A stretch of 64,000 nucleotides of DNA from CAYHPY01 sp964358485 (GTDB lineage: Bacteria; Elusimicrobiota; Elusimicrobia; UBA1565; UBA9628). Of the stretch, positions 33,798 to 42,409 are shown piece by piece. The position numbers and the translations under genes were made by a program. The notes beneath the pieces were generated by a model, which was given only the letters and a program-made list of their open reading frames with translations, made no database searches and had not been told where the DNA came from. The stretch spans positions 41,684-105,683 of the forward strand of contig CAYHPY010000004.1 of NCBI GenBank assembly GCA_964358485.1. The letters are read 5' to 3'. Positions within the stretch are counted from its first letter, which is position 1. Each line of letters begins with the position of its first letter.

Positions 33798-35395
33798 TCC
33801 GCCGGGTCCTGCTCGCCGCCTGCCTCACCGTTCCCTTCTGGGACCTGGGGCATCCCCTTTGGGAAGTGGACGACGCCCGCTACGCGGAAGTCCCCCGGGA
33901 GATGGCGGAAGGGGGGGATTGGCTGACCCCGCGGCTCAACGGCATGGAGTACGTGGAAAAGCCGCCGCTCTGGTTTTGGTTGGGAGCGGCCTCCTACAAG
34001 GTCTTCGGAATTTCGGAGGCGGCCGCCCGCCTGCCCTTGGCGGCCCTTTCCCTTCTGGGCGTGGGGGCGGTGCTCTGGGCCGGGACCTGGCTCTTCGGCC
34101 CCTCGACGGCGGCGGCGGCCGCGGCGGTGTTGAGCTCCTCCGGCCTTTGGTTTTTATTGTCCCACGGCATGACGGTGGACCTGCCCCTGGCCGTGTTTTT
34201 GACCTGGGGCGTCGCCTTCGCCCTCCGGGCCCTGCTGCGGCCCGAGGACGCCCGTTGGGCGGCGCCCGCGGCCTGGACGGCGGCGGCCCTGGCCTTTCTC
34301 AGCAAGGGCCTGATCGCTTTGGTCCTGCCCGGGGCCTGGGTCTTGGTCCTGCTCTGGGCGGTTCCCCGCCTTCGAGCCGGCTTGCCTCGGCTGTTTCATC
34401 CCGCCGGGCCCGCGATTTTCGCGGCGCTCACCTTGCCTTGGGCGCTGGCTCTGCAGGAGCGGCACGGCGATTTCTTCCAAGTTTTTTTCCTGGAACAGCA
34501 TTTCCAGCGCTTTCTCACCGCCAAGTACAACCGCCCCGGGCCCTGGTACTATTACTTCGTCTGGCTCCCCGTCGGACTGCTCCCCTGGACCCCGGCCGCT
34601 CTGCACGGGTTTTTCTCCGCGCTCAAGAACCCGGACCGAGGCTCGGAGTCCGCGGCTGCGGCCAAGGCCCTGGCCCTCTGGGCCGCGGTGGTCGTCCTCT
34701 TCTTTTCCACCTCGCGCTCCAAGCTCCTGACCTACGCCCTGCCCGCCGTCCCCGCCCTGTGCCTGCTGGCCGCCCGGGTCATTGAGGAGGACCTCCCGGC
34801 CTGGTCCCGGAAGCTGGCGGTCGGCGTCGCGGTCCTGGCCGCCGCGGGCGCCGCCCTGGGCCCGATCCTCCTCGATCATTTCGCGCCGGAGCGGATCGAC
34901 GCCGGGGCGTCCTGGCTATTGTCGGGCGCTTTGGCCGCTTTGGCCGCCGGCCTGCTGCTCTACCGGAAGCTCCGCCCCCAGTGGATCGTGATCGCCGCCT
35001 GCGGGCTTTTCTCCGGAGCCCTCGGCCTGGGCGCGGCGCGCAGGGCCGAGGACCGGGTCAGCGTCCGCCCCTTGGCCCGCTCGGCCGCCGAGCGCCTCAA
35101 GCCCGGAGACCTGGTCTACAGCTATGGGACCTATCCCCACGGCCTTTCCTTCTATCTGGGCCGCCGGGTGGACCGGATGATCTACTGGATCGGGGAACTG
35201 CATGTCGCCAAGCGCTACTCCTGGAACGACGGGCGCTTCGGCGACGACAACGACATCCGCGCCCTGCCCCTGCCCGGACGAACCGTCTTCGTGACGATGC
35301 CGGAAAAAGAAGGCGCCCATTTCCGGAGCCTCATCGACCTTGGGAAATTGAAAGGCTGGCGGCGCTTCGGGGGCTGGGTCCTGGCCGAGCTTTAG
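33794..35395 (+). CDS. ArnT/PMT-like membrane glycosyltransferase
   Basis: This 533-aa polytopic membrane protein has the GT-C family first-loop acidic motif WEVDDARYAEVPREMAEGGDWLTPRLNG, followed by EKPPLWFWLG, and about 11 hydrophobic segments, then a C-terminal soluble tail. ArnT-like enzymes move a sugar from a polyprenyl-phosphate donor to an envelope acceptor (lipid A, protein or polymer) on the periplasmic face. Donor and acceptor are unknown here. TTG 33794 is used because it overlaps the previous stop and the conserved motif starts soon after. The next gene is convergent, with stops 4 nt apart. Confidence 0.82.
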   Translation: MIRRVLLAACLTVPFWDLGHPLWEVDDARYAEVPREMAEGGDWLTPRLNGMEYVEKPPLWFWLGAASYKVFGISEAAARLPLAALSLLGVGAVLWAGTWLFGPSTAAAAAAVLSSSGLWFLLSHGMTVDLPLAVFLTWGVAFALRALLRPEDARWAAPAAWTAAALAFLSKGLIALVLPGAWVLVLLWAVPRLRAGLPRLFHPAGPAIFAALTLPWALALQERHGDFFQVFFLEQHFQRFLTAKYNRPGPWYYYFVWLPVGLLPWTPAALHGFFSALKNPDRGSESAAAAKALALWAAVVVLFFSTSRSKLLTYALPAVPALCLLAARVIEEDLPAWSRKLAVGVAVLAAAGAALGPILLDHFAPERIDAGASWLLSGALAALAAGLLLYRKLRPQWIVIAACGLFSGALGLGAARRAEDRVSVRPLARSAAERLKPGDLVYSYGTYPHGLSFYLGRRVDRMIYWIGELHVAKRYSWNDGRFGDDNDIRALPLPGRTVFVTMPEKEGAHFRSLIDLGKLKGWRRFGGWVLAEL

Positions 35396-35399
35396 GAGG

Positions 35400-36212
35400 C
35401 TACGGAGCTTTCCCTTCGACTGAAACGCGCGTGCGCTTTCGGTCCCGGGCCGCCGCGGTGATCCTGTAGGCCTTGTTGCCGCCCTTGACCTTGAAGAGAT
35501 TGGGGTCGTAGATCTCGAGCATGGCGGATTTGAACTGCTCCACGTCCCCGCTGGCCTGCGCGAGCTGGGTCAAGTCCCCCGCGAAGGTCCCGTGCTCCTT
35601 GAAGTGGGCGTCCTGGATCTGGGACAGGATCGTCAAGCCTTCGCGGGCGCGCTCGATGGCCTGCAATTCAAAGGGCGTCGGCCGGGTCATGGTCATGTAG
35701 AGCGTCCCGCCGAACATGGAGATGATCAGGCACATGGCCCCCAGGAAATTGATGACGTCCTCGCCGCGGCTCCGGGGCCGCCCCTCGACGACGACCGAGC
35801 CCGACAGCAGGTCGTGCAGGGCGCGCGATTCCGGATGGACCAGGGCCAGGATAAATCCCGCGTTGAACAGCGGGGTGCTGGCCAGATAACCCAAGGCCCG
35901 GACGAAACTGCGGCCAAACCCGAGCGGCCCCCCGTCCCGGCCCACGACGCGCAGGCCCATGATACGCTTGCCGATGGTTCCGCCGGTGACATTGCCCGCT
36001 AATTGATAAATGACGCACAGGAGAGCCCAAGCCGCGGCGGCTTGGAACAAAAAGGCCCGGGAAGAGGCCCGCTCGCCCAGCTTGGGGATGAGAAACAGCA
36101 GAGAGAGATAATAGCCCCCGAAAAAGGGGATTGAGTCCATGACATACGCGATGAACCGGTCGTTGAGCTTCGCGGGCCGCAGCTCGAGCTCCGCGGGGGG
36201 GGCCTCTTCCAC
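35400..36212 (-). CDS. RDD-family membrane protein
   Basis: This 270-aa protein has an RDD-type domain: LNDRFIAYVMDSIPFFGGYY (the R-D-D region) and TGGTIGKRIMGLRVVGRDG, a third hydrophobic segment, then a further TM helix (INFLGAMCLIISMFGGTLYM) and a soluble helical C-terminus. The function of RDD proteins is mostly unknown; some affect ion tolerance. Longer frames extend to 36329, but a TTGATT-N17-TATACT promoter on the minus strand ends 6 nt before GTG 36212. Transcription would therefore start at that codon, which is why I place the start there. Upstream codons would not be transcribed from this promoter. Confidence 0.78.
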   Translation of the reverse strand: MEEAPPAELELRPAKLNDRFIAYVMDSIPFFGGYYLSLLFLIPKLGERASSRAFLFQAAAAWALLCVIYQLAGNVTGGTIGKRIMGLRVVGRDGGPLGFGRSFVRALGYLASTPLFNAGFILALVHPESRALHDLLSGSVVVEGRPRSRGEDVINFLGAMCLIISMFGGTLYMTMTRPTPFELQAIERAREGLTILSQIQDAHFKEHGTFAGDLTQLAQASGDVEQFKSAMLEIYDPNLFKVKGGNKAYRITAAARDRKRTRVSVEGKAP

Positions 36213-36218
36213 GGCCTT

Positions 36219-36247
36219 AGTATAAATCGAATGTGGGCCCAAATCAA
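36219..36247 (-). promoter_or_regulatory. Minus-strand promoter for the RDD gene
   Basis: On the minus strand TTGATT (36247-36242), a 17-nt spacer and TATACT (36224-36219) are followed 6 nt later by GTG 36212. Both hexamers are near consensus. Confidence 0.72.
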
Positions 36248-36328
36248 GCCGCCGGACCCATTTATAGGTAGGCCCATTGTCCATTCCGGCTTGCCTCAAG
36301 GACCCGCTTGGACCCCGGCGGCTTGGCA

Positions 36329-36334
36329 TAGAAT
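36329..36334 (+). promoter_or_regulatory. -10 element for MFS transporter gene
   Basis: TAGAAT ends 6 nt before ATG 36341. The -35 is indistinct (CTTGGA at 36307-36312, spacer 16). There is no Shine-Dalgarno sequence before the ATG. Confidence 0.5.
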
Positions 36335-36340
36335 AGATTT

Positions 36341-38461
36341 ATGAAGAAAATAGCGGCGTTTCTGCGGGCCATTTTATCGGCGGCGTTGATCATCACGGCC
36401 CCCGGCCTAGCCCCGTACGAAGCCGCCGCCCAAGTGGTCCGCCTCTCGGGAGTTCGCGCCGGTTTGGGGGGAAATTCCTCCGCCGTAGGCGCCGCCCGCG
36501 CCGATGGGCGCAATTCGACTTTTCGAGCCTCCGCTCCCGCCCTCCCCGGTTCCTTCACGGCCCTCCCCTCGGCGCCGTCCCGCCGGAACTTGGGCGCCTC
36601 CGGCGCCCTTGGCGATTCCGTTGAGTCCTCCGTTTCGCTCGCCCCGGCTTTCCAGGTCTCACCTTCGCTCCCGGGCGCCGAGGAAGCCCGCCCCTCCATC
36701 AGCCGCGCCGGCGTCCAAGCCGCTCCCGCTTTGACCGTCCCCGTTTCCGAGGCCCCCGCCCCGGGCGCCCGGGACGGCTCCCCTTCCGGGTCGACCGCCG
36801 CGGGCGCCCCGGTCCGGGTCGAGAAAAATCTCGACGCCGCGCGCGCCTGGTTGAACGGACGCCGGGAGGTTCCGCTTTCTCCTCTTTCGGAAAAATCCGA
36901 ACGGCTCGCCCCCGCCGGCGGCGATGAAAAAAGAACCTCGACAACGGAAAACGAACCGTCCTCCCCGGGCGCCAAAACGCCTTCCGAGGGCGCCCGGGAA
37001 AAAGGCTGGCTCGGCCTCGGCAAGAACGCGGTCCTCTTCATTCTGGCCCTCATCACCGCCCAGATCGGCGTCGAGGCCCTGGGAGCGGCGGAGCCCGGCC
37101 TGGTCAAGAAAGCCTTCGGCGACATCACCAAGATGGCCGAGCTCACCATCTTCGCCTCGATCTCCGGAATTTTCGGCCGGACCGTCGGGCAAGTGGCGGT
37201 GAAAAAGTGGGGCCTCAAGAAAACTTTCCTGTACTCCACCGGCGCCCGAGTCCTCATCATGTCCGTTCTGGCGGGCCTGCTGGCCACCGCCCACATGACC
37301 TGGCCCTTGATGATCGTGCTCATCACCGCCAACGGCTTTCTCGGCGGAATCGCCGCCACGGCGGAGTCCAGCATCCCGCCGGCGATTTTCGGCCCCAACC
37401 AGGCCAAGCTGGAGCGGTTCTGGACCTGGGAGCAGACCTTGCTCGAGGTGGTGGGCGTCACCGGCCCGATCCTGACCGGCGCGGTCGTCTCCGCCTGGGG
37501 CTTCCTGCCGCCCCTGTTGGCCTTCCCGGTCGCGTTCGCCGTCTCCATCGCGATCATGGCGGTGTTTCTGAGGATTCCCGCGAAAATGGACGCCCTAAGC
37601 CGGGCGGAAAACGGCAAAACCGAGGCAGCCGGGGATTCCGGCTTTCTCGCGGTCTTCAAGGATCTCGGCCGCAAGATCGTCCGGGGGGCGCAGGTCGTTT
37701 GGAGAAACCCGATCCTTAAAACGGCGTTCTTCGCATACACGAGCTTCATGCTTCTTAATCCATTCCTCTACACCATGCTCGCCCCGAACTTCGGCGTGGC
37801 GCTCATCGGGACCGGCGACGAGAACATCCTGACCAGCGTCATCGGGATGCTGACCGGCCTCTACAGCCTCGGAGGCTTGCTGGGCGGCCTGCTCATGATG
37901 GTCGAGCAGCGGAAGATCCGCAAGCTTTTGGCCGGCGACGAAAAAACCGGGAGCAAGGGCCTGACCCCGGCCGAGGAAGAGGAGCTGATGCGCCGCTCCA
38001 TGCTCAAGTGGATGAAATGGGGCACCGTCGCCCTGGTCGCCATCGCGACCATGGCCCTGCCCCTGCCCATGCTGGGCGCGCTGGTGAGCCTTCCGTCCTG
38101 GCTCTCCTGGGCGGGACCCCTGACCCTGCCCGCGTTGATGCTCATCCCCTTCGGAGTGGCGCAGGTCATCGCCACGGTCAAGCTCAAGAGCTTTTTCCAG
38201 TCCAAGACTCCGGAGGCGGAGATGGTCGACGCCATGGGCTTTTTCGGCTCGGCTTCCCTGGCCGCATCCACCGTCGGGATCCTGGCCCTGAAATTCCTCT
38301 TCAAGGGTTTCGAGGGCTTCACGCCCTTCTACATCATCGCCGGGGCCATGATCCCCTTGGCGGCGGCCTACGTCTACTTCACCCGGCGCCTGGCCAAGTC
38401 CACGGCGCCCCCGTCCGCCAACGCCGCCTCCGCCGCCAACGCCGCCTCCGAAACCAAGTAG
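36341..38461 (+). CDS. MFS-type transporter with signal peptide and long Ala/Ser/Pro-rich N-terminal extension
   Basis: This 706-aa protein begins with an apparent cleavable signal peptide (MKKIAAFLRAILSAALIITA, ending about APYEAAAQ). About 195 low-complexity residues rich in Ala, Pro, Ser and Gly follow. The membrane domain starts near residue 225 (KNAVLFILALITAQIGVEALG) and has about 10-12 TM helices, with MFS-like loops such as GRTVGQVAVKKWGLKKTFLYS. MFS proteins normally have no such leader. The extension may form a periplasmic segment with an extra N-terminal TM anchor. The substrate is unknown. It is transcribed alone between its own promoter and a strong terminator. Confidence 0.75.
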   Translation: MKKIAAFLRAILSAALIITAPGLAPYEAAAQVVRLSGVRAGLGGNSSAVGAARADGRNSTFRASAPALPGSFTALPSAPSRRNLGASGALGDSVESSVSLAPAFQVSPSLPGAEEARPSISRAGVQAAPALTVPVSEAPAPGARDGSPSGSTAAGAPVRVEKNLDAARAWLNGRREVPLSPLSEKSERLAPAGGDEKRTSTTENEPSSPGAKTPSEGAREKGWLGLGKNAVLFILALITAQIGVEALGAAEPGLVKKAFGDITKMAELTIFASISGIFGRTVGQVAVKKWGLKKTFLYSTGARVLIMSVLAGLLATAHMTWPLMIVLITANGFLGGIAATAESSIPPAIFGPNQAKLERFWTWEQTLLEVVGVTGPILTGAVVSAWGFLPPLLAFPVAFAVSIAIMAVFLRIPAKMDALSRAENGKTEAAGDSGFLAVFKDLGRKIVRGAQVVWRNPILKTAFFAYTSFMLLNPFLYTMLAPNFGVALIGTGDENILTSVIGMLTGLYSLGGLLGGLLMMVEQRKIRKLLAGDEKTGSKGLTPAEEEELMRRSMLKWMKWGTVALVAIATMALPLPMLGALVSLPSWLSWAGPLTLPALMLIPFGVAQVIATVKLKSFFQSKTPEAEMVDAMGFFGSASLAASTVGILALKFLFKGFEGFTPFYIIAGAMIPLAAAYVYFTRRLAKSTAPPSANAASAANAASETK

Positions 38462-38467
38462 GCCTTT

Positions 38468-38515
38468 AGACCTAGGACGCCCAGGGTCCATAGGCCCTGG
38501 GCGTCCTAGGTCTTT
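38468..38515 (+). terminator. Rho-independent terminator
   Basis: A perfect 19-bp stem AGACCTAGGACGCCCAGGG (38468-38486), 8-nt loop, right arm 38495-38513, then TTTCT. It starts 6 nt after the MFS gene stop. Confidence 0.85.
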
Positions 38516-38578
38516 CTGCTACCCTGGAAGGGCCGAATGGTCCACCCCGACCATGAACCCGAAACCCGGAGGTTTCAA

Positions 38579-39388
38579 ATGCCCGTCTCCCGCCGAGCGC
38601 CGCTGACCCTCGCCGTCGCCGTAATCCTGGCCGCAACCGCGCCGCCCGCGCGGGCCCAAGACGCCTCGGACTTCTCCGCAGAGGAGGTCTCCGCCGCCAT
38701 CCTCAATCCGGCGGCCTATTCGCTCGACGAGTTGAGCGTGAAGATCGAGAAAATCGGCCCCACCGTAACCCCCACCGACATCCCCGCCCCGTCGGACGGC
38801 GGGGGGGAGGACGGGCTGGTCATCATCGACCGGATCATCAACATCTTCAACAAGATCTGGACGATCGTGGAGAAGAACAAGCCGGTAGTCGACGTCCGGA
38901 CCACCTACGCCGCCGCGGTGCCCGAGGGGATCAAGCACTGGGGCAGCTTGGAGGGCTGGAAGCCGCCGAAGGGGACCATCTATCAGTTGACCGCCACCAA
39001 TAAATACGGGGGCAAGGTCATCGATGTCCGCTACCAGGTCCTGCGGACCTACGGCGGCCAGTACAAGGGCAAGGGCCGCTACCTGACGGCGGTGACCGTG
39101 GAGCCCTTGAAGGTGGATGTTTCGTGGGGATTTAAGTTCACCATGGTGGCCGAGGTCCCGGACTCCGGGATCATCAATGTGGGCACCACGGAAAACCCCA
39201 ACGCCGGGATGATGACCACCCTGCGCTGGCAGATCCAAAGCCCGCTCCAGGACTCCGGGGGCAAGGGCGTGTACTTCCTCCAGGGCGACGGGCTCTTCCT
39301 GGAAGTCGGCGGGCCGTTCGACCGCAGGACCGGCGGCGCCGCCAAGGCCGCCGAAGCCGGGCTCCGGGCGGTTTCACCCGGGCGTTAG
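38579..39388 (+). CDS. Secreted protein of unknown function
   Basis: This 269-aa protein has a signal peptide (MPVSRRAPLTLAVAVILAAT, cleaving near ARAQ). A region predicted helical follows (IIDRIINIFNKIWTIVEKNKP), then a beta-rich C-terminal part (TIYQLTATNKYGGKVIDVRYQVLRTYGG shortened here as its first and last motifs). I do not recognise a family. ATG 38579 is chosen over ATG 38537 because GGAGG (38568-38572) is ideally spaced and the signal peptide begins there. It is flanked by terminators on both sides, so it is monocistronic. Confidence 0.72.
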   Translation: MPVSRRAPLTLAVAVILAATAPPARAQDASDFSAEEVSAAILNPAAYSLDELSVKIEKIGPTVTPTDIPAPSDGGGEDGLVIIDRIINIFNKIWTIVEKNKPVVDVRTTYAAAVPEGIKHWGSLEGWKPPKGTIYQLTATNKYGGKVIDVRYQVLRTYGGQYKGKGRYLTAVTVEPLKVDVSWGFKFTMVAEVPDSGIINVGTTENPNAGMMTTLRWQIQSPLQDSGGKGVYFLQGDGLFLEVGGPFDRRTGGAAKAAEAGLRAVSPGR

Positions 39389-39395
39389 TTCCGCC

Positions 39396-39442
39396 GGCCG
39401 GCGTCGTCCGCGCAACCGCGGGCGGCGCCGGCCGCCGTTTTT
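39396..39442 (+). terminator. Rho-independent terminator
   Basis: Left arm GGCCGGCGTCGTCCGCG (39396-39412), loop CAAC, right arm 39417-39433 pairing at all 17 positions (two G-U), then GCCGTTTTT. It ends 2 nt before the -10 of the next gene. Confidence 0.78.
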
Positions 39443-39443
39443 G

Positions 39444-39449
39444 TATCCT
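39444..39449 (+). promoter_or_regulatory. -10 element for the ACT-domain gene
   Basis: TATCCT ends 6 nt before ATG 39456, directly behind the terminator of the preceding gene. No -35 match is seen, since that region lies in the terminator stem. Confidence 0.4.
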
Positions 39450-39455
39450 AGACCC

Positions 39456-39866
39456 ATGAAAGCCGTCCTCGCCAAGCAGTTCAGCGTCTTCATGCCCAAC
39501 AAGCCCGGGTCCCTGGCCCGCATGGCCAAGCTGTTCTCCGACCACGGGGTCAACATCGTGGGCATCGCCTCCGAGGTCCGCGACGACTCCGGAGTGGTGC
39601 GCCTCACCGTGGACGCCGAACGCGACGTCTCCCACCTGCTCACCCAGAGCGGATTTACCTGCGTGGAAACCGCGGTGCTCTCCGTGGAAGTCCCCAACAA
39701 GCCCGGGGCTCTGCACCAACTGGCGGCCGCCCTCGCCACGGGCAAGATCAACATCACCACCGTCTACGGAACCGTCCTGGACGGCGGGATCGCCCGGATC
39801 ATCTTCGCCGTGGAAAATCCGAAGAAGGCCGTCGCCCTCCTGGAAAAAATCCGCTTCGCGGACTAG
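39456..39866 (+). CDS. Tandem ACT-domain protein
   Basis: This 136-aa protein is made of two ACT domains: VFMPNKPGSLARMAKLFSDHGVNIVGIA (first part) and VEVPNKPGALHQLAAALATGKINITTVYG. ACT domains bind small effectors, usually amino acids, at dimer interfaces. Free-standing tandem ACT proteins are regulators or sensors. No catalytic domain is attached, and the ligand is unknown. It is a single-gene unit between two hairpins. Confidence 0.85.
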   Translation: MKAVLAKQFSVFMPNKPGSLARMAKLFSDHGVNIVGIASEVRDDSGVVRLTVDAERDVSHLLTQSGFTCVETAVLSVEVPNKPGALHQLAAALATGKINITTVYGTVLDGGIARIIFAVENPKKAVALLEKIRFAD

Positions 39867-39868
39867 CG

Positions 39869-39906
39869 CCGCGCCCGCCTTGAAGGGGGGCGCGGATATT
39901 TGTTTC
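39869..39906 (+). terminator. Possible terminator after the ACT gene
   Basis: The stem CCGCGCCC (39869-39876) pairs with GGGCGCGG (39888-39895) over an 11-nt loop, followed by ATATTTGTTT. The U-tract is imperfect. The element overlaps the next promoter's -35. Confidence 0.45.
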
Positions 39907-39909
39907 AAT
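39880..39909 (+). promoter_or_regulatory. Promoter for the HEAT/Bat operon
   Basis: TTGAAG (39880-39885), 18 nt, TTCAAT (39904-39909), then 10 nt to ATG 39920. It probably drives the whole run to batE (48561), since no later promoter is seen. Confidence 0.45.
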
Positions 39910-39919
39910 CGTAAACCCT

Positions 39920-40519
39920 ATGAAATTCGCGGCCGTCGGAGTCGTGCTGCTCGTGGCAGGTTTTTTCCTATTCCAGAAATACAAGCCCAAGGAGGCCCCT
40001 CCTCCCGCCCCAATGGAGGCCCTGGCCCCGCCCCCGCCGCCGGCCCCGCTGATTTCCCCCGAGGAAGAGGCCAAGATCGTCAAATCGGCGTCCGATGATA
40101 ACCCGGAAGTCCGCTGGGAAGCCTTGAAATTGCTGGACAAGATGAAGGCTCCCTCGGCCTTGCCTCTGCTTCTGGAAAAGTTCCAGAAGGACCCGGAGAT
40201 CCCCCTGCGGGTCCGGATCGCGGAGATGCTCGGCGCCCGCAAATCGCCCGACGTGTCCAGGGTCATGGTCGCGGGCACCAAGGATTTCATCCCCGAGATC
40301 CGCGTGGCGGCCCTTAAAGCCCTGGAGGCCCAAAAGGACGTCACCACCGCCTCCGCCGTGACCGATTGCCTCAAGGACCCCGAGGAAGCCGTCAAATTGC
40401 AGGCCCTGAAAACCCTCAACGCTCTCCAGGAAACGCGCGCGGCCGAAATCGCCGAGGAGAACCGCCGGCAGGAAGAAATCCGGCGCCAGGCCGAGGAAGC
40501 CGCCAAGCAGGGGCAATAA
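39920..40519 (+). CDS. Membrane-anchored HEAT-repeat protein
   Basis: This 199-aa protein has an N-terminal TM anchor (FAAVGVVLLVAGFFLFQ), a proline-rich linker (PPPAPMEALAPPPPPAPL), then HEAT/PBS-lyase-type helical repeats (NPEVRWEALKLLDKM, EIPLRVRIAEMLGA, IPEIRVAALKALEAQ, EEAVKLQALKTLNAL), and a charged coiled-coil tail. HEAT repeats serve protein-protein contacts. It is the first gene of the MoxR/Bat operon, 7 nt before moxR, so it may be a periplasm-facing partner of the Bat complex (inference). Confidence 0.78.
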   Translation: MKFAAVGVVLLVAGFFLFQKYKPKEAPPPAPMEALAPPPPPAPLISPEEEAKIVKSASDDNPEVRWEALKLLDKMKAPSALPLLLEKFQKDPEIPLRVRIAEMLGARKSPDVSRVMVAGTKDFIPEIRVAALKALEAQKDVTTASAVTDCLKDPEEAVKLQALKTLNALQETRAAEIAEENRRQEEIRRQAEEAAKQGQ

Positions 40520-40526
40520 AACAGCC

Positions 40527-41516
40527 ATGGAACCCGGAATCAAGGAAATCAACCGCAAAGTCGCCGAGGAAAGCCACTTCATCGCCGAAATCAAACGGGA
40601 GGTGGCCCGCGTCATCGTCGGCCAGGAGGAATTGGTCGACCGCCTGCTGACCGGCCTGTTGGCCAACGGCCACGTCCTGCTGGAAGGCGTCCCCGGCCTG
40701 GCCAAGACCCTGGTCATCAAAACCTTGTCCCAGACCATCGACGCGGATTTTTCCCGCATTCAGTTCACACCGGACCTTCTGCCCGCCGATCTGACGGGCA
40801 CCCTCATCTTCAACCCGAAGGATTCGGAGTTCACCGTCCGCAAAGGCCCCATCTTCTCGAACCTGATCCTGGCCGACGAGATCAACCGCGCCCCCGCAAA
40901 GGTCCAAAGCGCGCTCCTGGAGTGCATGCAGGAGCGGCAGGTCACCATCGGAACCTCCACCTATCCCCTGCCGGAGCTCTTCCTGGTCCTGGCCACCCAG
41001 AACCCGATCGAGCAGGAGGGGACCTACCCCCTGCCCGAGGCCCAGATCGACCGCTTCATGCTCAAGCTCAAGGTCACCTACCCGTCCAAGGCCGAGGAGA
41101 AGGCCATCCTGGAGCGCATGACTTTGGCCGCGGTTCCCACGCCGCACCGGGCGGCCTCGCCCAAGCTCATCCTCAAGGCCCGGCAGGTGGTTTCCGAGAT
41201 CTACCTGGACGAGAAAATCAAGAACTACATCGTCGAGCTCGTCTCGGCCACGCGCAATCCCGCCGAGTACCGGCTGCCCAACCTCAAAAATCTGATCACC
41301 TACGGGGCCAGCCCGCGGGCCACCATCTTTCTGGCCCAGGCCGCGCGCGCCTACGCCTTCCTCAGCGGCCGGGGCTACGTCACCCCCGAGGACGTCAAGT
41401 CCATCGGGGCCGACGTCCTGCGCCACCGCATCATCGTCAGCTACGAAGCCGAGGCCGAGAGCGTCACCTCCGAGAACATCATCCAGTCGCTCTTCGAGAC
41501 CATCGAGGTCCCGTGA
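40527..41516 (+). CDS. moxR: MoxR-family AAA+ ATPase
   Basis: This 329-aa ATPase has Walker A LLEGVPGLAKTLVIKTL, Walker B ILADEINRAPAKVQSALLECMQE, sensor-1 LVLATQNPIEQEGTYPLPEAQIDRF and the MoxR C-terminal lid. MoxR proteins act as chaperone-like ATPases with VWA-domain partners, as encoded downstream. Its stop overlaps the GTG start of the DUF58 gene. Confidence 0.93.
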   Translation: MEPGIKEINRKVAEESHFIAEIKREVARVIVGQEELVDRLLTGLLANGHVLLEGVPGLAKTLVIKTLSQTIDADFSRIQFTPDLLPADLTGTLIFNPKDSEFTVRKGPIFSNLILADEINRAPAKVQSALLECMQERQVTIGTSTYPLPELFLVLATQNPIEQEGTYPLPEAQIDRFMLKLKVTYPSKAEEKAILERMTLAAVPTPHRAASPKLILKARQVVSEIYLDEKIKNYIVELVSATRNPAEYRLPNLKNLITYGASPRATIFLAQAARAYAFLSGRGYVTPEDVKSIGADVLRHRIIVSYEAEAESVTSENIIQSLFETIEVP

Positions 41517-42409
41517 CCTCCTCCGCCGTTTCGAAGGAGGTCCTCGCCCAGGTCCGGCGGATCGAGATCACAACCGGGCGGCTGGTCGCGGAAACCTTCG
41601 CGGGCGAGTATCTCAGCGTCTTCAAGGGCCGGGGCATGGAGTTCTCCGAAGTCCGCGAGTATACTCCGGGCGACGACGTCCGGCTCATCGACTGGAACGT
41701 GACCGCCCGGACCGGCCGCCCCTTCGTCCGGCGTTACACCGAGGAGCGGGAGCTGACCGTGGCCCTGGCATGCGACCTCTCGGGCTCACAATTCTTCGGT
41801 TCGGGCCTGCGCCTCAAAAAAGAGATCGCCGCGGAACTGGCCGCCGTCCTGGCCTTCTCGGCCCTGCAGAACAACGACAAGGTCGGCCTGTTCCTGTTCA
41901 CGGAAGACATCGAGTCCCACATCCCGCCCCGCAAGGGCCGGCGCCATGTCCTCCACGTGATCCGGGACGTCCTGGCCTTCCAACCCCAAAAGAAGGGAAC
42001 CAATATCGCCCGGGCGCTGGACACCATCAACCGGGTCTTGAAGCGCCGCTCGATCGTGGTGCTGATCTCGGATTTCAGGGACGAGGGCTTCGAGCGTCCC
42101 CTCAAGCACGCGGCCCTTCGCCATGACCTGATCCCGGTGGTCGTCTCCGACCCCCGGGAGGCGGACCTGCCGCGCTTTGGGGCGTGGCTCGACGCCGAGG
42201 ACCCCGAAACGGGCCGCCGGGCCATGATCGATCTCGGCCGAAAGGAAACCTTGGCCGCCATCCGCAGGGAGGAGGCCGACCGGCTCAAGCGCCTGGAGCA
42301 GATCTTCGCCTCCGCGGGCCTGGACCACATTAAAATCGGGACGGACCGCTCCTACATCGAACCCATCATCCGATTCTTCCGCCGCCGCGCCCGGAGGTTT
42401 CGCCATTAA
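41513..42409 (+). CDS. DUF58-domain protein
   Basis: This 298-aa protein has the DUF58 core GMEFSEVREYTPGDDVRLIDWNVTART near residues 43-70, followed by RRYTEERELTVALACDLSGS, a VWA-like strand with a metal-site-type DxSGS. DUF58 proteins are almost always next to moxR and are presumed to be its client or adaptor. The start is GTG 41513 (GTGA overlap). Its stop TAA overlaps an ATT that I take as the start of the next gene. Confidence 0.9.
   Translation: MTSSAVSKEVLAQVRRIEITTGRLVAETFAGEYLSVFKGRGMEFSEVREYTPGDDVRLIDWNVTARTGRPFVRRYTEERELTVALACDLSGSQFFGSGLRLKKEIAAELAAVLAFSALQNNDKVGLFLFTEDIESHIPPRKGRRHVLHVIRDVLAFQPQKKGTNIARALDTINRVLKRRSIVVLISDFRDEGFERPLKHAALRHDLIPVVVSDPREADLPRFGAWLDAEDPETGRRAMIDLGRKETLAAIRREEADRLKRLEQIFASAGLDHIKIGTDRSYIEPIIRFFRRRARRFRH

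Noticed and set aside
36213..36329. N-terminal extension of the RDD protein to ATG 36329
   Set aside because: It lies upstream of or within a near-consensus minus-strand promoter ending 6 nt before GTG 36212, so it would not be transcribed from there. ATG 36284 is also upstream of the -10.
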